Notes under the pieces: generated by a model
Databases searched by the model: none
Seen by the model: the letters and a program-made list of their open reading frames with translations, nothing else
What the model was told of the DNA's origin: nothing
Translations under genes and position numbers: made by a program
In this document: positions 1 through 6,938 of the stretch, piece after piece
Numbering within the stretch: the stretch's first letter is position 1
Layout of the letters: each line of letters opens with the position of its first letter
DNA from: Segetibacter sp.
GTDB taxonomy: Bacteria; Bacteroidota; Bacteroidia; Chitinophagales; Chitinophagaceae
NCBI GenBank assembly: GCA_030146445.1
Contig: JASLBT010000072.1
Coordinates: forward strand, 1-21,572
Reading direction: 5' to 3'
DNA length: 21,572 nt

Positions 1-498
1 GGCATGCCCAATGCCAGGTTGAGAGTTCAGCTAACAAACGGCGCATACCACATGCATGGTAAAGACTTAATTGAATTTCTATTCGATGCCAATAAAAGCA
101 ACCGCTTTGAGCCCATCCGCAAAGTGGCAAGTGGTGGAGAACTCAGCCGGCTTATGCTTTGTATCAAATCCCTCGTCGCACAGTCTATCGATTTACCAAC
201 ACTTATTTTCGACGAAATTGATACCGGCATTTCTGGCGAGGCAGCGAAACAGGTAGGCTTGATCATGAAAGGACTGGCGAATAAGCGGCAGGTGATCTGC
301 ATTACACACCAGCCACAAATAGCCGGGAAAGCCGACCGGCATTATTTCGTGTATAAGGAAACTACTAAAAACGCCATTAAAACAAACATCCGCACCCTTT
401 CGCCTGAAGAAAGAATTACTGCCATTGCGCAGATGCTCAGTGGTGAAAAGCCAACTGCTGCTGCACTTGAAAATGCGCGTGAAATGGTAAACAATTAA
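1..498 (+). CDS. recN: DNA repair protein RecN, C-terminal part (5' truncated by window)
   Basis: RecN is an SMC-like ATPase that acts at DNA double-strand breaks. Only the last 165 codons are present: the reading frame is open from base 1, so the ATG at position 4 is an internal methionine. The visible part is the C-terminal half of the ABC ATPase head. It has the ABC signature (KVASGGELSRL), a Walker B motif (LPTLIFDEIDTGISG) and the switch histidine (ITHQPQIAGKAD), in the order and spacing expected of RecN. The tail (MLSGEKPTAAALENAREM) is also typical of the family. In Bacteroidota recN often lies close to fabI, as here. The frame ends in TAA at 496-498 with no terminator hairpin, so transcription may run on into the small membrane gene and fabI. 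Confidence 0.95.
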   Translation, partial: GMPNARLRVQLTNGAYHMHGKDLIEFLFDANKSNRFEPIRKVASGGELSRLMLCIKSLVAQSIDLPTLIFDEIDTGISGEAAKQVGLIMKGLANKRQVICITHQPQIAGKADRHYFVYKETTKNAIKTNIRTLSPEERITAIAQMLSGEKPTAAALENAREMVNN

Positions 499-548
499 CG
501 CTATCTAAGCGCAAGCCATAATATAAACGGCAAATATTATTGCACCCC

Positions 549-770
549 ATGGAAAATGTTCCGCACTGGCAGTGGCTATTGGTGATGTACTTTCTGCTTG
601 TTGCCATACCGGTATACATGGTGCACGCGCAACTAAAAAAAAGGGCTTTTGCAAACCGGAATTTTACCAACCTGTTGCTGTATTTCGCGGGGGTGTTTTT
701 GAGCGCCTTCTTGCTACATGGCTTTACCATGTGGCTGTACTTTACATTCTTTTTTCCTGTTAAAGATTGA
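549..770 (+). CDS. small two-helix membrane protein, unknown function
   Basis: I do not recognise this 73-residue protein. A TTG nine bases upstream (540) is in frame, but the ATG at 549 (MENVPHWQW) is the more natural start. It has two hydrophobic stretches, about residues 8-27 and 42-70, separated by a basic, polar loop (QLKKRAFANRNF). That suggests a two-pass inner-membrane hairpin with the positive loop on the cytoplasmic side. The second stretch is rich in Phe and Trp. It lies between recN and fabI on the same strand, 50 bases after recN and 41 before the fabI start, so it is probably co-transcribed. A role cannot be assigned from sequence. Confidence 0.7.
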   Translation: MENVPHWQWLLVMYFLLVAIPVYMVHAQLKKRAFANRNFTNLLLYFAGVFLSAFLLHGFTMWLYFTFFFPVKD

Positions 771-811
771 AGTTCTATTTTTACGCTCCTTCAAATAAAA
801 ATCATACGATC

Positions 812-1627
812 ATGTCATACAACCTGTTGAAAGGAAAAAAAGGGATAATATTCGGGGCGCTGAACGATCAGTCAATTGCATGGAAAGTTGCACAGCAATG
901 CCATGCCGAAGGAGCCGAACTGGTGTTAACGAATGCGCCGATCGCATTGCGCATGGGGGAGATAAACAAGCTTGCCCAGGAATGCAACAATGCCCCTGTT
1001 TTTCCTGCCGACGTCACGAGTATGGATGATCTCAGATCGCTGATGCAGAAAAGCGTAGATCATTTTGGTGGCAAGGTCGACTTCATTTTGCACAGTGTCG
1101 GCATGAGCATGAACATGCGTAAGAACAATCATTATACCTCTTTAAACCACGACTTCACACATAAAACTTACGACATCTCGGCCATGAGCCTACACCGTGT
1201 TTTACAGCTTGCTTACGAGATGGATGCAATAAGTGAATGGGGCAGCGTGGTGGCCCTAACTTACATAGCCGCACAACGGGTGTTTCCCGATTACAACGAG
1301 ATGGCCGATGCAAAAGCCTTATTAGAAAGCATAGCGCGCAGCTTTGGTTACCAATATGGCATTCGTAGTAAAGTGCGCGTAAACACCGTGTCGCAATCTC
1401 CCACACGTACAACTGCCGGTAGCGGCGTAAAAGGCTTCGACGGCTTTATGGCGTTTGCGGAGAAGATGAGTCCTCTTGGTAATGCAAGCGCCGAAGCGTG
1501 CGCCAACTACTGTGTTACGTTGTTTAGCGACCTCACACGTTACGTAACCATGCAAAACCTTTTTCACGATGGCGGCTTCAGCTTTACGGGCGTTACCCAG
1601 GAAGTAATTGAGCAGATGGAAAAGTAG
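812..1627 (+). CDS. fabI: enoyl-[acyl-carrier-protein] reductase (NADH), FabI
   Basis: FabI reduces trans-2-enoyl-ACP to acyl-ACP, the last step of each fatty-acid elongation cycle, and is the target of triclosan-type inhibitors. The protein has 271 residues, normal for the family. It is a short-chain dehydrogenase with the FabI-type nucleotide-binding start (GKKGIIFGALNDQSIAWKVA) and the ADV and HSVG segments of the Rossmann fold. The catalytic Tyr-x6-Lys pair is Y161 and K168 in DYNEMADAKA, and the C-terminal end (FHDGGFSFTGV) is also typical. The open frame extends upstream to a TTG at 767, but homologues begin at MSYNLLKGKKG, so the ATG at 812 is used. It follows recN and a small membrane gene on the same strand. 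Confidence 0.96.
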   Translation: MSYNLLKGKKGIIFGALNDQSIAWKVAQQCHAEGAELVLTNAPIALRMGEINKLAQECNNAPVFPADVTSMDDLRSLMQKSVDHFGGKVDFILHSVGMSMNMRKNNHYTSLNHDFTHKTYDISAMSLHRVLQLAYEMDAISEWGSVVALTYIAAQRVFPDYNEMADAKALLESIARSFGYQYGIRSKVRVNTVSQSPTRTTAGSGVKGFDGFMAFAEKMSPLGNASAEACANYCVTLFSDLTRYVTMQNLFHDGGFSFTGVTQEVIEQMEK

Positions 1628-1700
1628 TTCATCCGTTCAGGGTATGGATGTTCAATTAATTGTTCAAGTTACACCCTGGTTGGTTGCTGCAGCCTTAATA

Positions 1701-1935
1701 CAAACGCTGGATGTGGTAGTATGCCGGCTACCCTGGCTCGTTGTTGCTTCGGGAACTTTTGTACCACACCATCATCAACCCGTCGGACAAAACGTGAGGG
1801 CGTGTTAAGCAAGTAAACGTATTAATTGTAATCCTGAGCGCATCCATCTGGCTGACCTATGCCATTGCGAACGTAAACGGACCCGTAATTGTCGCCAATG
1901 CTGTTGTACTTATTGCTTCACTTTTCTTGCTATAG
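1701..1935 (+). pseudogene. decayed SemiSWEET (MtN3/PQ-loop) sugar transporter remnant
   Basis: From 1798 to the TAG at 1933-1935 one frame reads GRVKQVNVLIVILSASIWL, followed by TYAIANVNGPVIVANAVVLI and ASLFLL. The pattern W-x2-Y-x(6,8)-P-[VI]-I-x-A-N-x-V-x-L matches the last helix region of SemiSWEET half-transporters, about 85-100-residue proteins that dimerise to move sugars. Further upstream the same frame has an AGYPGSLLL-like first helix (1722 onward) but is broken by TGA at 1795-1797 and TAG at 1717-1719. The family-like GTFVP segment (about 1750-1765) lies in a different frame. I infer at least one frameshift plus a stop in an old copy. Homology is judged by eye. The remnant follows fabI by about 75 bases. 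Confidence 0.5.
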
Positions 1936-2186
1936 TTTACGTTCAGGTTCAAAGTGCTGGTAAGCAATCGTTGTAATCAATGATGATATTGAGAATACTG
2001 ATTGGTACGCCTGTTCTTGTATTAGGTTTGATGTTAGCCCAGTACAGGTATACAAGTACAAGTGAGTGACACCCGTCCGACTGCGCAGCGGGCGGGCAAC
2101 GATGTTGCAGTTAGCTTCTCTGCCGGTAACAAAAAAAGATTCATTTGCCGGCCTTCTATTCGCGGATACAGCATTGCGTAAAAGAA
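1936..2186. other. gene-poor spacer with one GC-rich hairpin
   Basis: No convincing gene was found. The strongest structure is an imperfect inverted repeat: CCCGTCCGACT (2072-2082), loop GCGC, then AGCGGGCGGG (2087-2096). It has one bulged base and one G-U pair in the RNA, and no following U-tract, so it is not a standard terminator. A 29-codon hydrophobic reading frame (1980-2069, beginning MMILRILIG) could encode a tiny membrane peptide but has no supporting ribosome binding site. The stretch may be residual DNA left by decay of the upstream SemiSWEET gene. Confidence 0.4.
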
Positions 2187-2210
2187 AAAACCACCTGCGC
2201 GGTGGTTTTA
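2187..2210 (-). terminator. Rho-independent terminator of the DUF2795 gene
   Basis: The stem AAAACCACC pairs with GGTGGTTTT around a TGCGC loop. Read on the minus strand it is followed by TTTTTTCTTTT, and it lies about 20 bases past the stop of the DUF2795 gene. The plus-strand side also has a short T-rich tail, so it may work in both directions. Confidence 0.85.
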
Positions 2211-2230
2211 TATTATTTCGATGGTCTCCG

Positions 2231-2452
2231 TCAGTACTCGTCTTCATTAAACATAAAGTCGTCCTGGCTGGGGTAATCTGGCCAAATGTCTTCGATGCTT
2301 TCATAGGTTTCACCCTCGTCATCAAGTTCCTGCAGGTTCTCAACCACTTCTATTGGAGCACCCGAACGAATTGAATAATCGATCAGCTCATCCTTTGTAG
2401 CAGGCCAGGGTGCTTCTTCTAAATAACTGGCTAATTCGAGTGTCCAAAACAT
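2231..2452 (-). CDS. DUF2795 domain protein
   Basis: A 73-residue acidic protein (MFWTLELASYLEEAPWPATK...) that I recognise as the Bacteroidota form of DUF2795, a small family of unknown biochemical role. The DUF2795 core is the N-terminal LASYLEEAPWPATKDELIDYSIRSGAPIEVVENL segment, about residues 7-40, which is likely helical. The remainder (ESIEDIWPDYPSQDDFMF) is an acidic tail conserved in close relatives. The ATG at 2452 gives the family's usual start. The gene stands alone, with its own promoter-like element at 2478-2507 and a terminator at 2187-2210. It is transcribed divergently from lolD. Confidence 0.88.
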   Translation of the reverse strand: MFWTLELASYLEEAPWPATKDELIDYSIRSGAPIEVVENLQELDDEGETYESIEDIWPDYPSQDDFMFNEDEY

Positions 2453-2477
2453 GGTGTGCTAGGTTTTTAAATTTTTG

Positions 2478-2507
2478 CAAATGTAAATGTATAAACGTAA
2501 TTACCAA
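2478..2507 (-). promoter_or_regulatory. Bacteroidota-type promoter for the DUF2795 gene
   Basis: On the minus strand TACATTTG (2485 down to 2478) matches the Bacteroidota -7 consensus TAnnTTTG. A TTG (2507-2505) lies exactly 19 bases upstream, the usual -33 spacing. Transcription would begin near 2471, about 20 bases before the ATG. Confidence 0.65.
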
Positions 2508-2580
2508 ATCATGGTTTATGATTGCTTCGTTAATGTTTGTAATATGTGCAAATTGTTTTCCGTGTTGCTCCGGCAACCTG

Positions 2581-2588
2581 TAGGTTTG
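2581..2588 (+). promoter_or_regulatory. candidate -7 box for lolD
   Basis: TAGGTTTG fits the TAnnTTTG consensus and would start a transcript near 2595, about 18 bases before the lolD ATG. A -33 TTG at the ideal distance is missing; the nearest are at 2553 and 2564, so the call is tentative. Confidence 0.4.
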
Positions 2589-2612
2589 CAACTTATTCAA
2601 AGAAGGCGATTT

Positions 2613-3266
2613 ATGCTTACGTCAAAGAACATTCACAAACGATACGGAACACTGGAAGTATTAAAGGGGGTAGACGTAACAATTACGAAAGGTGAGATTG
2701 TAAGCATAATCGGATCATCGGGAGCAGGCAAAAGCACCCTGTTGCACATACTGGGTACGCTTGACACAGCAGACCTGGGGGAGATATACCTGAACGAACA
2801 ACGGATAGACACACTCAGGGGTAAAAGGCTCGCAGACTTTCGAAATAAGCACATCGGGTTTGTGTTTCAGTTTCACCATCTGTTGCCGGAATTTACGGCG
2901 CTGGAAAACGCCTGTATTCCAGGTTGGATCGCGGGCGGAAGAAAGAAGGATGTAATGGATCGCGCGACGTTGTTACTAAAGCAGCTGGGCCTGGCAAACA
3001 GGCTGGAGAATAAACCGCAACAGCTTAGTGGTGGCGAACAACAGCGGGTTGCAGTTGCCCGTGCTTTGATCAACAAGCCTCAAATCGTTTTTGCCGACGA
3101 GCCTACCGGAAACCTCGACAGCAAAACCGCCAAAGAACTGCATGAGTTATTTGTTCAGTTGCGCGATACGTTCAATCAAACTTTTCTTATCGTAACCCAT
3201 AACGAAGAACTCGCTGAGATGAGCGACCGTACCCTGCACATGAAAGACGGTAAGATGCTTAACTAA
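2613..3266 (+). CDS. lolD: LolD-type ABC transporter ATP-binding protein
   Basis: A 217-residue stand-alone ABC ATPase of the LolD/MacB class. LolD powers release of lipoproteins from the inner membrane with LolC/E-type permeases. Motifs in order are Walker A GSSGAGKST (34-42), the Q-loop region FVFQFHHLLPEFTALEN (83-99, the FQFHHLLPEF wording being characteristic of LolD), signature LSGGEQQRV (138-146), Walker B IVFADEPTGNLDS (158-170) and switch His in THNEE (195-199). The open frame runs upstream to 2487, but the preceding 42 residues are unlike the family. The ATG at 2613, behind an AAAGAAGG purine stretch, gives the normal length. No permease gene is nearby, so its partner must be encoded elsewhere. 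It is convergent with the adenosyltransferase gene, only 12 bases apart. Confidence 0.88.
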   Translation: MLTSKNIHKRYGTLEVLKGVDVTITKGEIVSIIGSSGAGKSTLLHILGTLDTADLGEIYLNEQRIDTLRGKRLADFRNKHIGFVFQFHHLLPEFTALENACIPGWIAGGRKKDVMDRATLLLKQLGLANRLENKPQQLSGGEQQRVAVARALINKPQIVFADEPTGNLDSKTAKELHELFVQLRDTFNQTFLIVTHNEELAEMSDRTLHMKDGKMLN

Positions 3267-3278
3267 TAACCAATCAAC

Positions 3279-3842
3279 TTAGCCGTTGCGTGGTTTCCAG
3301 GCAATTTCGGCAACGTTTAAAAGGTGAGCGATATGTCGGCTCAGCACGAAAAGATAATCGCTTAACCGGTTAAGGTATATTATCACAAGAGGCTCCACAA
3401 ACAAATTGTGCTCGCGTAAACTTACACATAGTCGCTCGGCGCGCCGGCATACACAACGTGCGATATGCGCCGTTGAAACGGCTACGTGTCCGCCCGGGAG
3501 AATAAAGTTCCGCATTGGTTGCAATTCCTTGTTCATCATATCAATCTCCTCTTCGAGAGATAAAATGTCGGTCTCTTTCAGGTCAGGAATTTTCATCAAC
3601 GGTTCTTTATCGGGATCACATGCAAGGGATGAGCCTATTGTAAATAACCTGTCCTGCACTTCCTTGAGGTAAGTCTTGTTATGCGCATCCGTCAAATGAT
3701 CGTTCAGCAATCCGATATACGAATTCAATTCGTCTACCGTACCGTAGCTTTCTATCCGCAGATGGCTCTTTGGCACTTTTGTACCACCGATCAGGGACGT
3801 ATTTCCAAGGTCACCCGTTTTTGTATATATTTTAATGGCCAT
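3279..3842 (-). CDS. PduO-type cob(I)alamin adenosyltransferase
   Basis: This enzyme transfers the adenosyl group of ATP to cob(I)alamin, forming adenosylcobalamin (coenzyme B12). The 187-residue protein starts MAIKIYTKTGDLGNTSLIGG, the ATP-binding N-terminus of the PduO family. RIESYGTVDELNSYIG follows (about 29-44), and near the end come CRRAERLCVSL and YLNRLSDYLFVLSRHI, which form the active-site helices. A GTG at 3863 is in frame, but the ATG at 3842 gives the family's canonical start. It lies 20 bases after the stop of the MacB-type ATPase gene on the same strand, so the two are probably co-transcribed. No other cobalamin gene is in the window, which suggests corrinoid salvage or a distant B12-dependent enzyme. 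Confidence 0.94.
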   Translation of the reverse strand: MAIKIYTKTGDLGNTSLIGGTKVPKSHLRIESYGTVDELNSYIGLLNDHLTDAHNKTYLKEVQDRLFTIGSSLACDPDKEPLMKIPDLKETDILSLEEEIDMMNKELQPMRNFILPGGHVAVSTAHIARCVCRRAERLCVSLREHNLFVEPLVIIYLNRLSDYLFVLSRHIAHLLNVAEIAWKPRNG

Positions 3843-3862
3843 CAGTTTTAATTTACGCAGCA

Positions 3863-4585
3863 CTAAACATGAACACCTTCTTCTTTGAACGACGACATCG
3901 TTGACCTGCGATCGCTTTCGATCAAGCCGTCCCTGAGCCGCACCACCCGCTTTGCATAACCTGCGATATCTTCTTCGTGAGTAACCAGCACAACAGTGTT
4001 TCCGGCTTGCTGGATTTTACCAAAGATCTCCATTACCTCCACCGAGGTTTTGCTGTCGAGGTTTCCCGTGGGTTCATCAGCTAAAATGATTGCCGGGTTG
4101 TTGATCAGCGCGCGGGCAATAGCTACCCGTTGTATTTGCCCGCCACTAAGCTCATTAGGCTTATGGTGGCTTCTATCGGCAAGCCCAACTTTTGCCAAAA
4201 CCTGCTGCGCCCTTTCGATACGCTCTTTTTTACCTACGCCGGCATAAACCAACGGAAGTGCAACATTTTCAGCGGCAGTATACCTGGGCAGCAGGTTAAA
4301 CTGCTGAAATATAAAGCCTATCTGTTTGTTTCTAACGGCGGCAAGGTCGTTATCAACCATCTTACTAACGTCTTTTCCATTCAGAATATAATGGCCTGAA
4401 GTTGGACTGTCGAGACACCCAAGGATGTTCATCAAGGTACTTTTGCCTGAACCCGAGGGACCCATCAGCGCAACGTATTCATTTTTAAAAATATCAAGGT
4501 TGATGCCCATTAATACTGGAATGGCCTGCCCTCCCATGAAGTAACTTTTGCGGATCTCAGCCAGATGAATAATCGAGTCAGCCAT
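3863..4585 (-). CDS. MacB-type ABC transporter ATP-binding protein
   Basis: A 240-residue ABC ATPase of the MacB/LolD-like family, which pairs with FtsX-like permeases in mechanotransmission transporters (lipoprotein release, macrolide or peptide export). It shows Walker A GPSGSGKST (42-50), Q-loop segment GFIFQQFNLLPRYTAAEN (90-107), signature LSGGQIQRV (146-154), Walker B IILADEPTGNLDS (167-179) and switch His in VTHEE (201-205). The frame extends to 4705, but the sequence before MADSIIHLAEIRKSYFMG is not family-like, so the ATG at 4585 is chosen. No permease is adjacent, so the substrate cannot be inferred. It lies downstream of gatC (130-base gap) and upstream of the adenosyltransferase gene. 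Confidence 0.9.
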   Translation of the reverse strand: MADSIIHLAEIRKSYFMGGQAIPVLMGINLDIFKNEYVALMGPSGSGKSTLMNILGCLDSPTSGHYILNGKDVSKMVDNDLAAVRNKQIGFIFQQFNLLPRYTAAENVALPLVYAGVGKKERIERAQQVLAKVGLADRSHHKPNELSGGQIQRVAIARALINNPAIILADEPTGNLDSKTSVEVMEIFGKIQQAGNTVVLVTHEEDIAGYAKRVVRLRDGLIESDRRSTMSSFKEEGVHV

Positions 4586-4715
4586 TCGGAAAATTTGAAA
4601 TTGAACGAACGAATTCCGGTAAAAAGTTGAATATAGGTAATTCGACGCCATCAGCCGAAACACCCGGAACCAGTCGGTGATCCCGGTGAGCCTGGTATAC
4701 TGCATCCTGCCGGCG

Positions 4716-5006
4716 CTAATGCCTGATCACTTTCGGAACTTTAAAAAAGCGCCGGTCTGCCATAGGGGCGTTTTTCAGCGCTTCGTCCCGGCTGATAGAA
4801 CCTTCTACCTCATCTTCACGCCAGTTGTTTACGGTATCTGTCATAAACAACAATGGTTCAACACCTGTGGTATCCAATTCGTTCAGTTTTTCGATAAAGG
4901 AGATCATTTTTTGCAGATCATCTTTAATCCCCTCCTTTTCATGTTCTTCAAACTTTAACCTGGACAGCTCGGCAAGTTTGTCGACCAATGCATTGTCAAC
5001 AATCAT
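4716..5006 (-). CDS. gatC: Asp-tRNA(Asn)/Glu-tRNA(Gln) amidotransferase subunit C
   Basis: GatC is the small belt-like subunit of the GatCAB amidotransferase, which converts misacylated Glu-tRNA(Gln) and Asp-tRNA(Asn) to the correct Gln- and Asn-tRNAs. The 96-residue product has the family pattern: DKLAELSRLKFEEHEKEGIKDDLQKMISFIEKLNELDTTGVEPL followed by the proline-free REDEVEGSISRDEALKNAP segment and a C-terminal FFKVPKVI. An upstream in-frame extension to 5039 adds a hydrophobic leader foreign to GatC, so the ATG at 5006 is used. gatA and gatB are not in the window, as is common in Bacteroidota. It is divergent from the sigma-54 regulator. Confidence 0.93.
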   Translation of the reverse strand: MIVDNALVDKLAELSRLKFEEHEKEGIKDDLQKMISFIEKLNELDTTGVEPLLFMTDTVNNWREDEVEGSISRDEALKNAPMADRRFFKVPKVIRH

Positions 5007-5021
5007 AATAAAAATTATAAA

Positions 5022-5029
5022 CAAAAATA
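5022..5029 (-). promoter_or_regulatory. candidate -7 box for gatC
   Basis: On the minus strand TATTTTTG fits TAnnTTTG and lies 15 bases before the gatC ATG. No well-placed -33 TTG is visible, and the surrounding A/T richness makes a chance match possible. Confidence 0.3.
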
Positions 5030-5039
5030 ACCCAAACAC

Positions 5040-5412
5040 ATAAAGTTAGTGCTGCACGGCCATAATTACTTGCTGATCAAATATGTCGACAAGTGATCGC
5101 TATGGGTTTGTTGCAACTGTAACGTTCTAGAAAGCACGGTTGGGCTAACGGGTCGCACAGGTACTTTAACCACTTAAATTTGGCTGAAGATAGTAGTTGC
5201 TACTCACGTAATCTTATGATTTTCAATAGCGTTTCATTCAAGTGAGGAGAAAGTTAAACGGAGCTCTTATTGATGAGGTTTTTGGTACAATAAATGCGCA
5301 CCGGAGCGTGGAGCTCTCCGTCTCAATATTGGAAAATTATTCCCAAACTCGAACTAAAATGAACAATACCGATAATATTTCTTCGTTTAATAGGGTGAAT
5401 ATCCAATCCAAT
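5040..5412 (+). promoter_or_regulatory. divergent intergenic region with candidate promoter (5175-5182)
   Basis: This is non-coding unless the regulator starts early. TAAATTTG at 5175-5182 matches the TAnnTTTG -7 consensus, but no TTG lies at the -33 distance. A start near 5189 would give a leader of about 220 bases to the ATG at 5413. The region also holds an ACTTG/CAAGT inverted pair (about 5068-5094) flanking TGATCA, a possible operator. No sigma-54 box (TGGCAC-N5-TTGCA) was seen. Confidence 0.3.
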
Positions 5413-6807
5413 ATGAAAGATCAAAAGACCTTCAAAGTGTTTATTGTAGAAGACGATCTATGGTACAGTTCGATGCTGGAATACTATCTCCTACTGAACC
5501 CTGATTACGTGATACAAAAATTTGATACTGCAAAAGGGTTTCTGGCCAAGTTGCACGAAAAACCAGATGTAGTAACCCTTGATTATTCACTTCCGGATAT
5601 GAATGGCGACCTGCTGCTGGCGCAGGTGAGAGAGGCTAGCCCGGATACAAAAGTGATCATCATCAGCGGACAGGAAGATGTAAAAGTGGCGATCGACCTC
5701 TTGAAAAAAGGTGCCTACGATTATATTGTTAAAGATGAAGATGCGAAGGATCGTTTATGGAACACCATCAACCACCTCCGGGAAACAGTTGAACTAAAGC
5801 ACGAGATTGAGTCATTAAAAGAAGAAGTCACCCGGAAATACGACTTTAGTAATGCAATCATAGGGCACAGTCAGCCGATCATGCGGGTATTCAGCATGAT
5901 GGAAAAAGCAGCGAAAACAAATATCACCGAATCACTAACAGGGGAAACAGGTACAGGTAAAGAGTTGGTGGCGAAATCAATCCATTATAACTCCGCACGT
6001 AAACAGCAGCGATTCGTTGCCGTAAATGTGGCTGCTATCCCGAGGGATCTTTTGGAAACAGAACTTTTCGGGCATGAAAAGGGCGCATTTACAGGAGCCA
6101 TTTCCCGCCGTATCGGAAAGTTTGAAGAAGCATCAAAAGGGACATTTTTCCTTGACGAGATAGGAGAATTGGATATCAACATGCAAGCCAAGCTGTTGAG
6201 AACTTTGCAGGAGAAAGAGATAATAAGAGTCGGTAGCAATGAAGTCGTAAAAATAGATGTTCGCATTATTGTAGCAACCCATCGAAATCTGCTGGAGATG
6301 GTGAGAGCAGGTACGTTCCGCGAGGACCTTTATTATCGACTGTTGGGTTTACCGATCAACCTGCCGCCTCTGAGGGAAAGAGAAAACGATGTGCTGATTA
6401 TCGCGAAATATTTCATTGATCAGTTCTGTAAGGAAAATTGCGTCAGTGGCAAAAACCTTACTACAGAGGCCAAAAAGAAATTGCTGGGCCATTCTTTTCC
6501 GGGTAACGTCAGGGAACTGAAATCAGTTATCGAACTTGCGTGCGTAATGGCCGAAGACCAGGATATACAAGCCGAACACCTCAATGTGATGTCGCAGAAT
6601 GCCATAAGCGATTTCGTAATGAAAGATGTTACGCTGAAGGAGTTTACTACCAAACTAATACAATACTATTTAGATAAATACAACTACGACGTATTAAAGG
6701 TTGCCAGGAAACTGGACGTCGGCAAGTCCACGATCTACCGGATGATTCAGAACAAAGAAGTTTTTGTAAACAAAAAGTTCTCTTTAGAAGGGAGTTTTTT
6801 AAATTAG
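5413..6807 (+). CDS. sigma-54-dependent response regulator (NtrC family)
   Basis: A 464-residue activator of sigma-54 RNA polymerase. The receiver domain (about 6-120) has the acidic pocket VEDD, phospho-acceptor D57 in LDYSLPD, S85 and K107. K107 is followed by Asp instead of the usual Pro. The AAA+ domain (about 150-380) has Walker A GETGTGKE (177-184), the sigma-54-contacting loop GAFTGA (224-229), Walker B TFFLDEIGEL, and arginine fingers in FREDLYYRL. A Fis-type helix-turn-helix ends the protein (VARKLDVGKSTIYRMIQ, about 431-447). The frame also has ATG at 5359 and GTG at 5242. The ATG at 5413 (MKDQKTFKVFIVEDD) is preferred because relatives begin just before the receiver domain. It is followed by a hybrid kinase, its likely phosphate source. 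Target genes are unknown. Confidence 0.93.
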   Translation: MKDQKTFKVFIVEDDLWYSSMLEYYLLLNPDYVIQKFDTAKGFLAKLHEKPDVVTLDYSLPDMNGDLLLAQVREASPDTKVIIISGQEDVKVAIDLLKKGAYDYIVKDEDAKDRLWNTINHLRETVELKHEIESLKEEVTRKYDFSNAIIGHSQPIMRVFSMMEKAAKTNITESLTGETGTGKELVAKSIHYNSARKQQRFVAVNVAAIPRDLLETELFGHEKGAFTGAISRRIGKFEEASKGTFFLDEIGELDINMQAKLLRTLQEKEIIRVGSNEVVKIDVRIIVATHRNLLEMVRAGTFREDLYYRLLGLPINLPPLRERENDVLIIAKYFIDQFCKENCVSGKNLTTEAKKKLLGHSFPGNVRELKSVIELACVMAEDQDIQAEHLNVMSQNAISDFVMKDVTLKEFTTKLIQYYLDKYNYDVLKVARKLDVGKSTIYRMIQNKEVFVNKKFSLEGSFLN

Positions 6808-6809
6808 AA

Positions 6810-6833
6810 AAATAGCTTGCGGGGCGGCTATTT
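6810..6833 (+). terminator. hairpin between response regulator and kinase genes
   Basis: AAATAGC and GCTATTT form a 7-bp stem around a G-rich 10-base loop, starting three bases past the regulator's stop. There is no T-run afterwards, so it would be a weak terminator or an mRNA-stabilising hairpin that tunes expression of the downstream kinase. Confidence 0.4.
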
Positions 6834-6938
6834 ACTGCTGCTCATTATCAGCTAACTTTACATTCCCATTTCCTTAAACTGACGGACACTTCTTTCTCAA
6901 TCATTGAAGGAACAGTTAAACTTCAAACGGAACCAATC

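Noticed and set aside
1930..2343. 137-codon minus-strand frame through the spacer and the DUF2795 gene
   Set aside because: It overlaps the DUF2795 gene out of frame, crosses its terminator and shows no family-like sequence.
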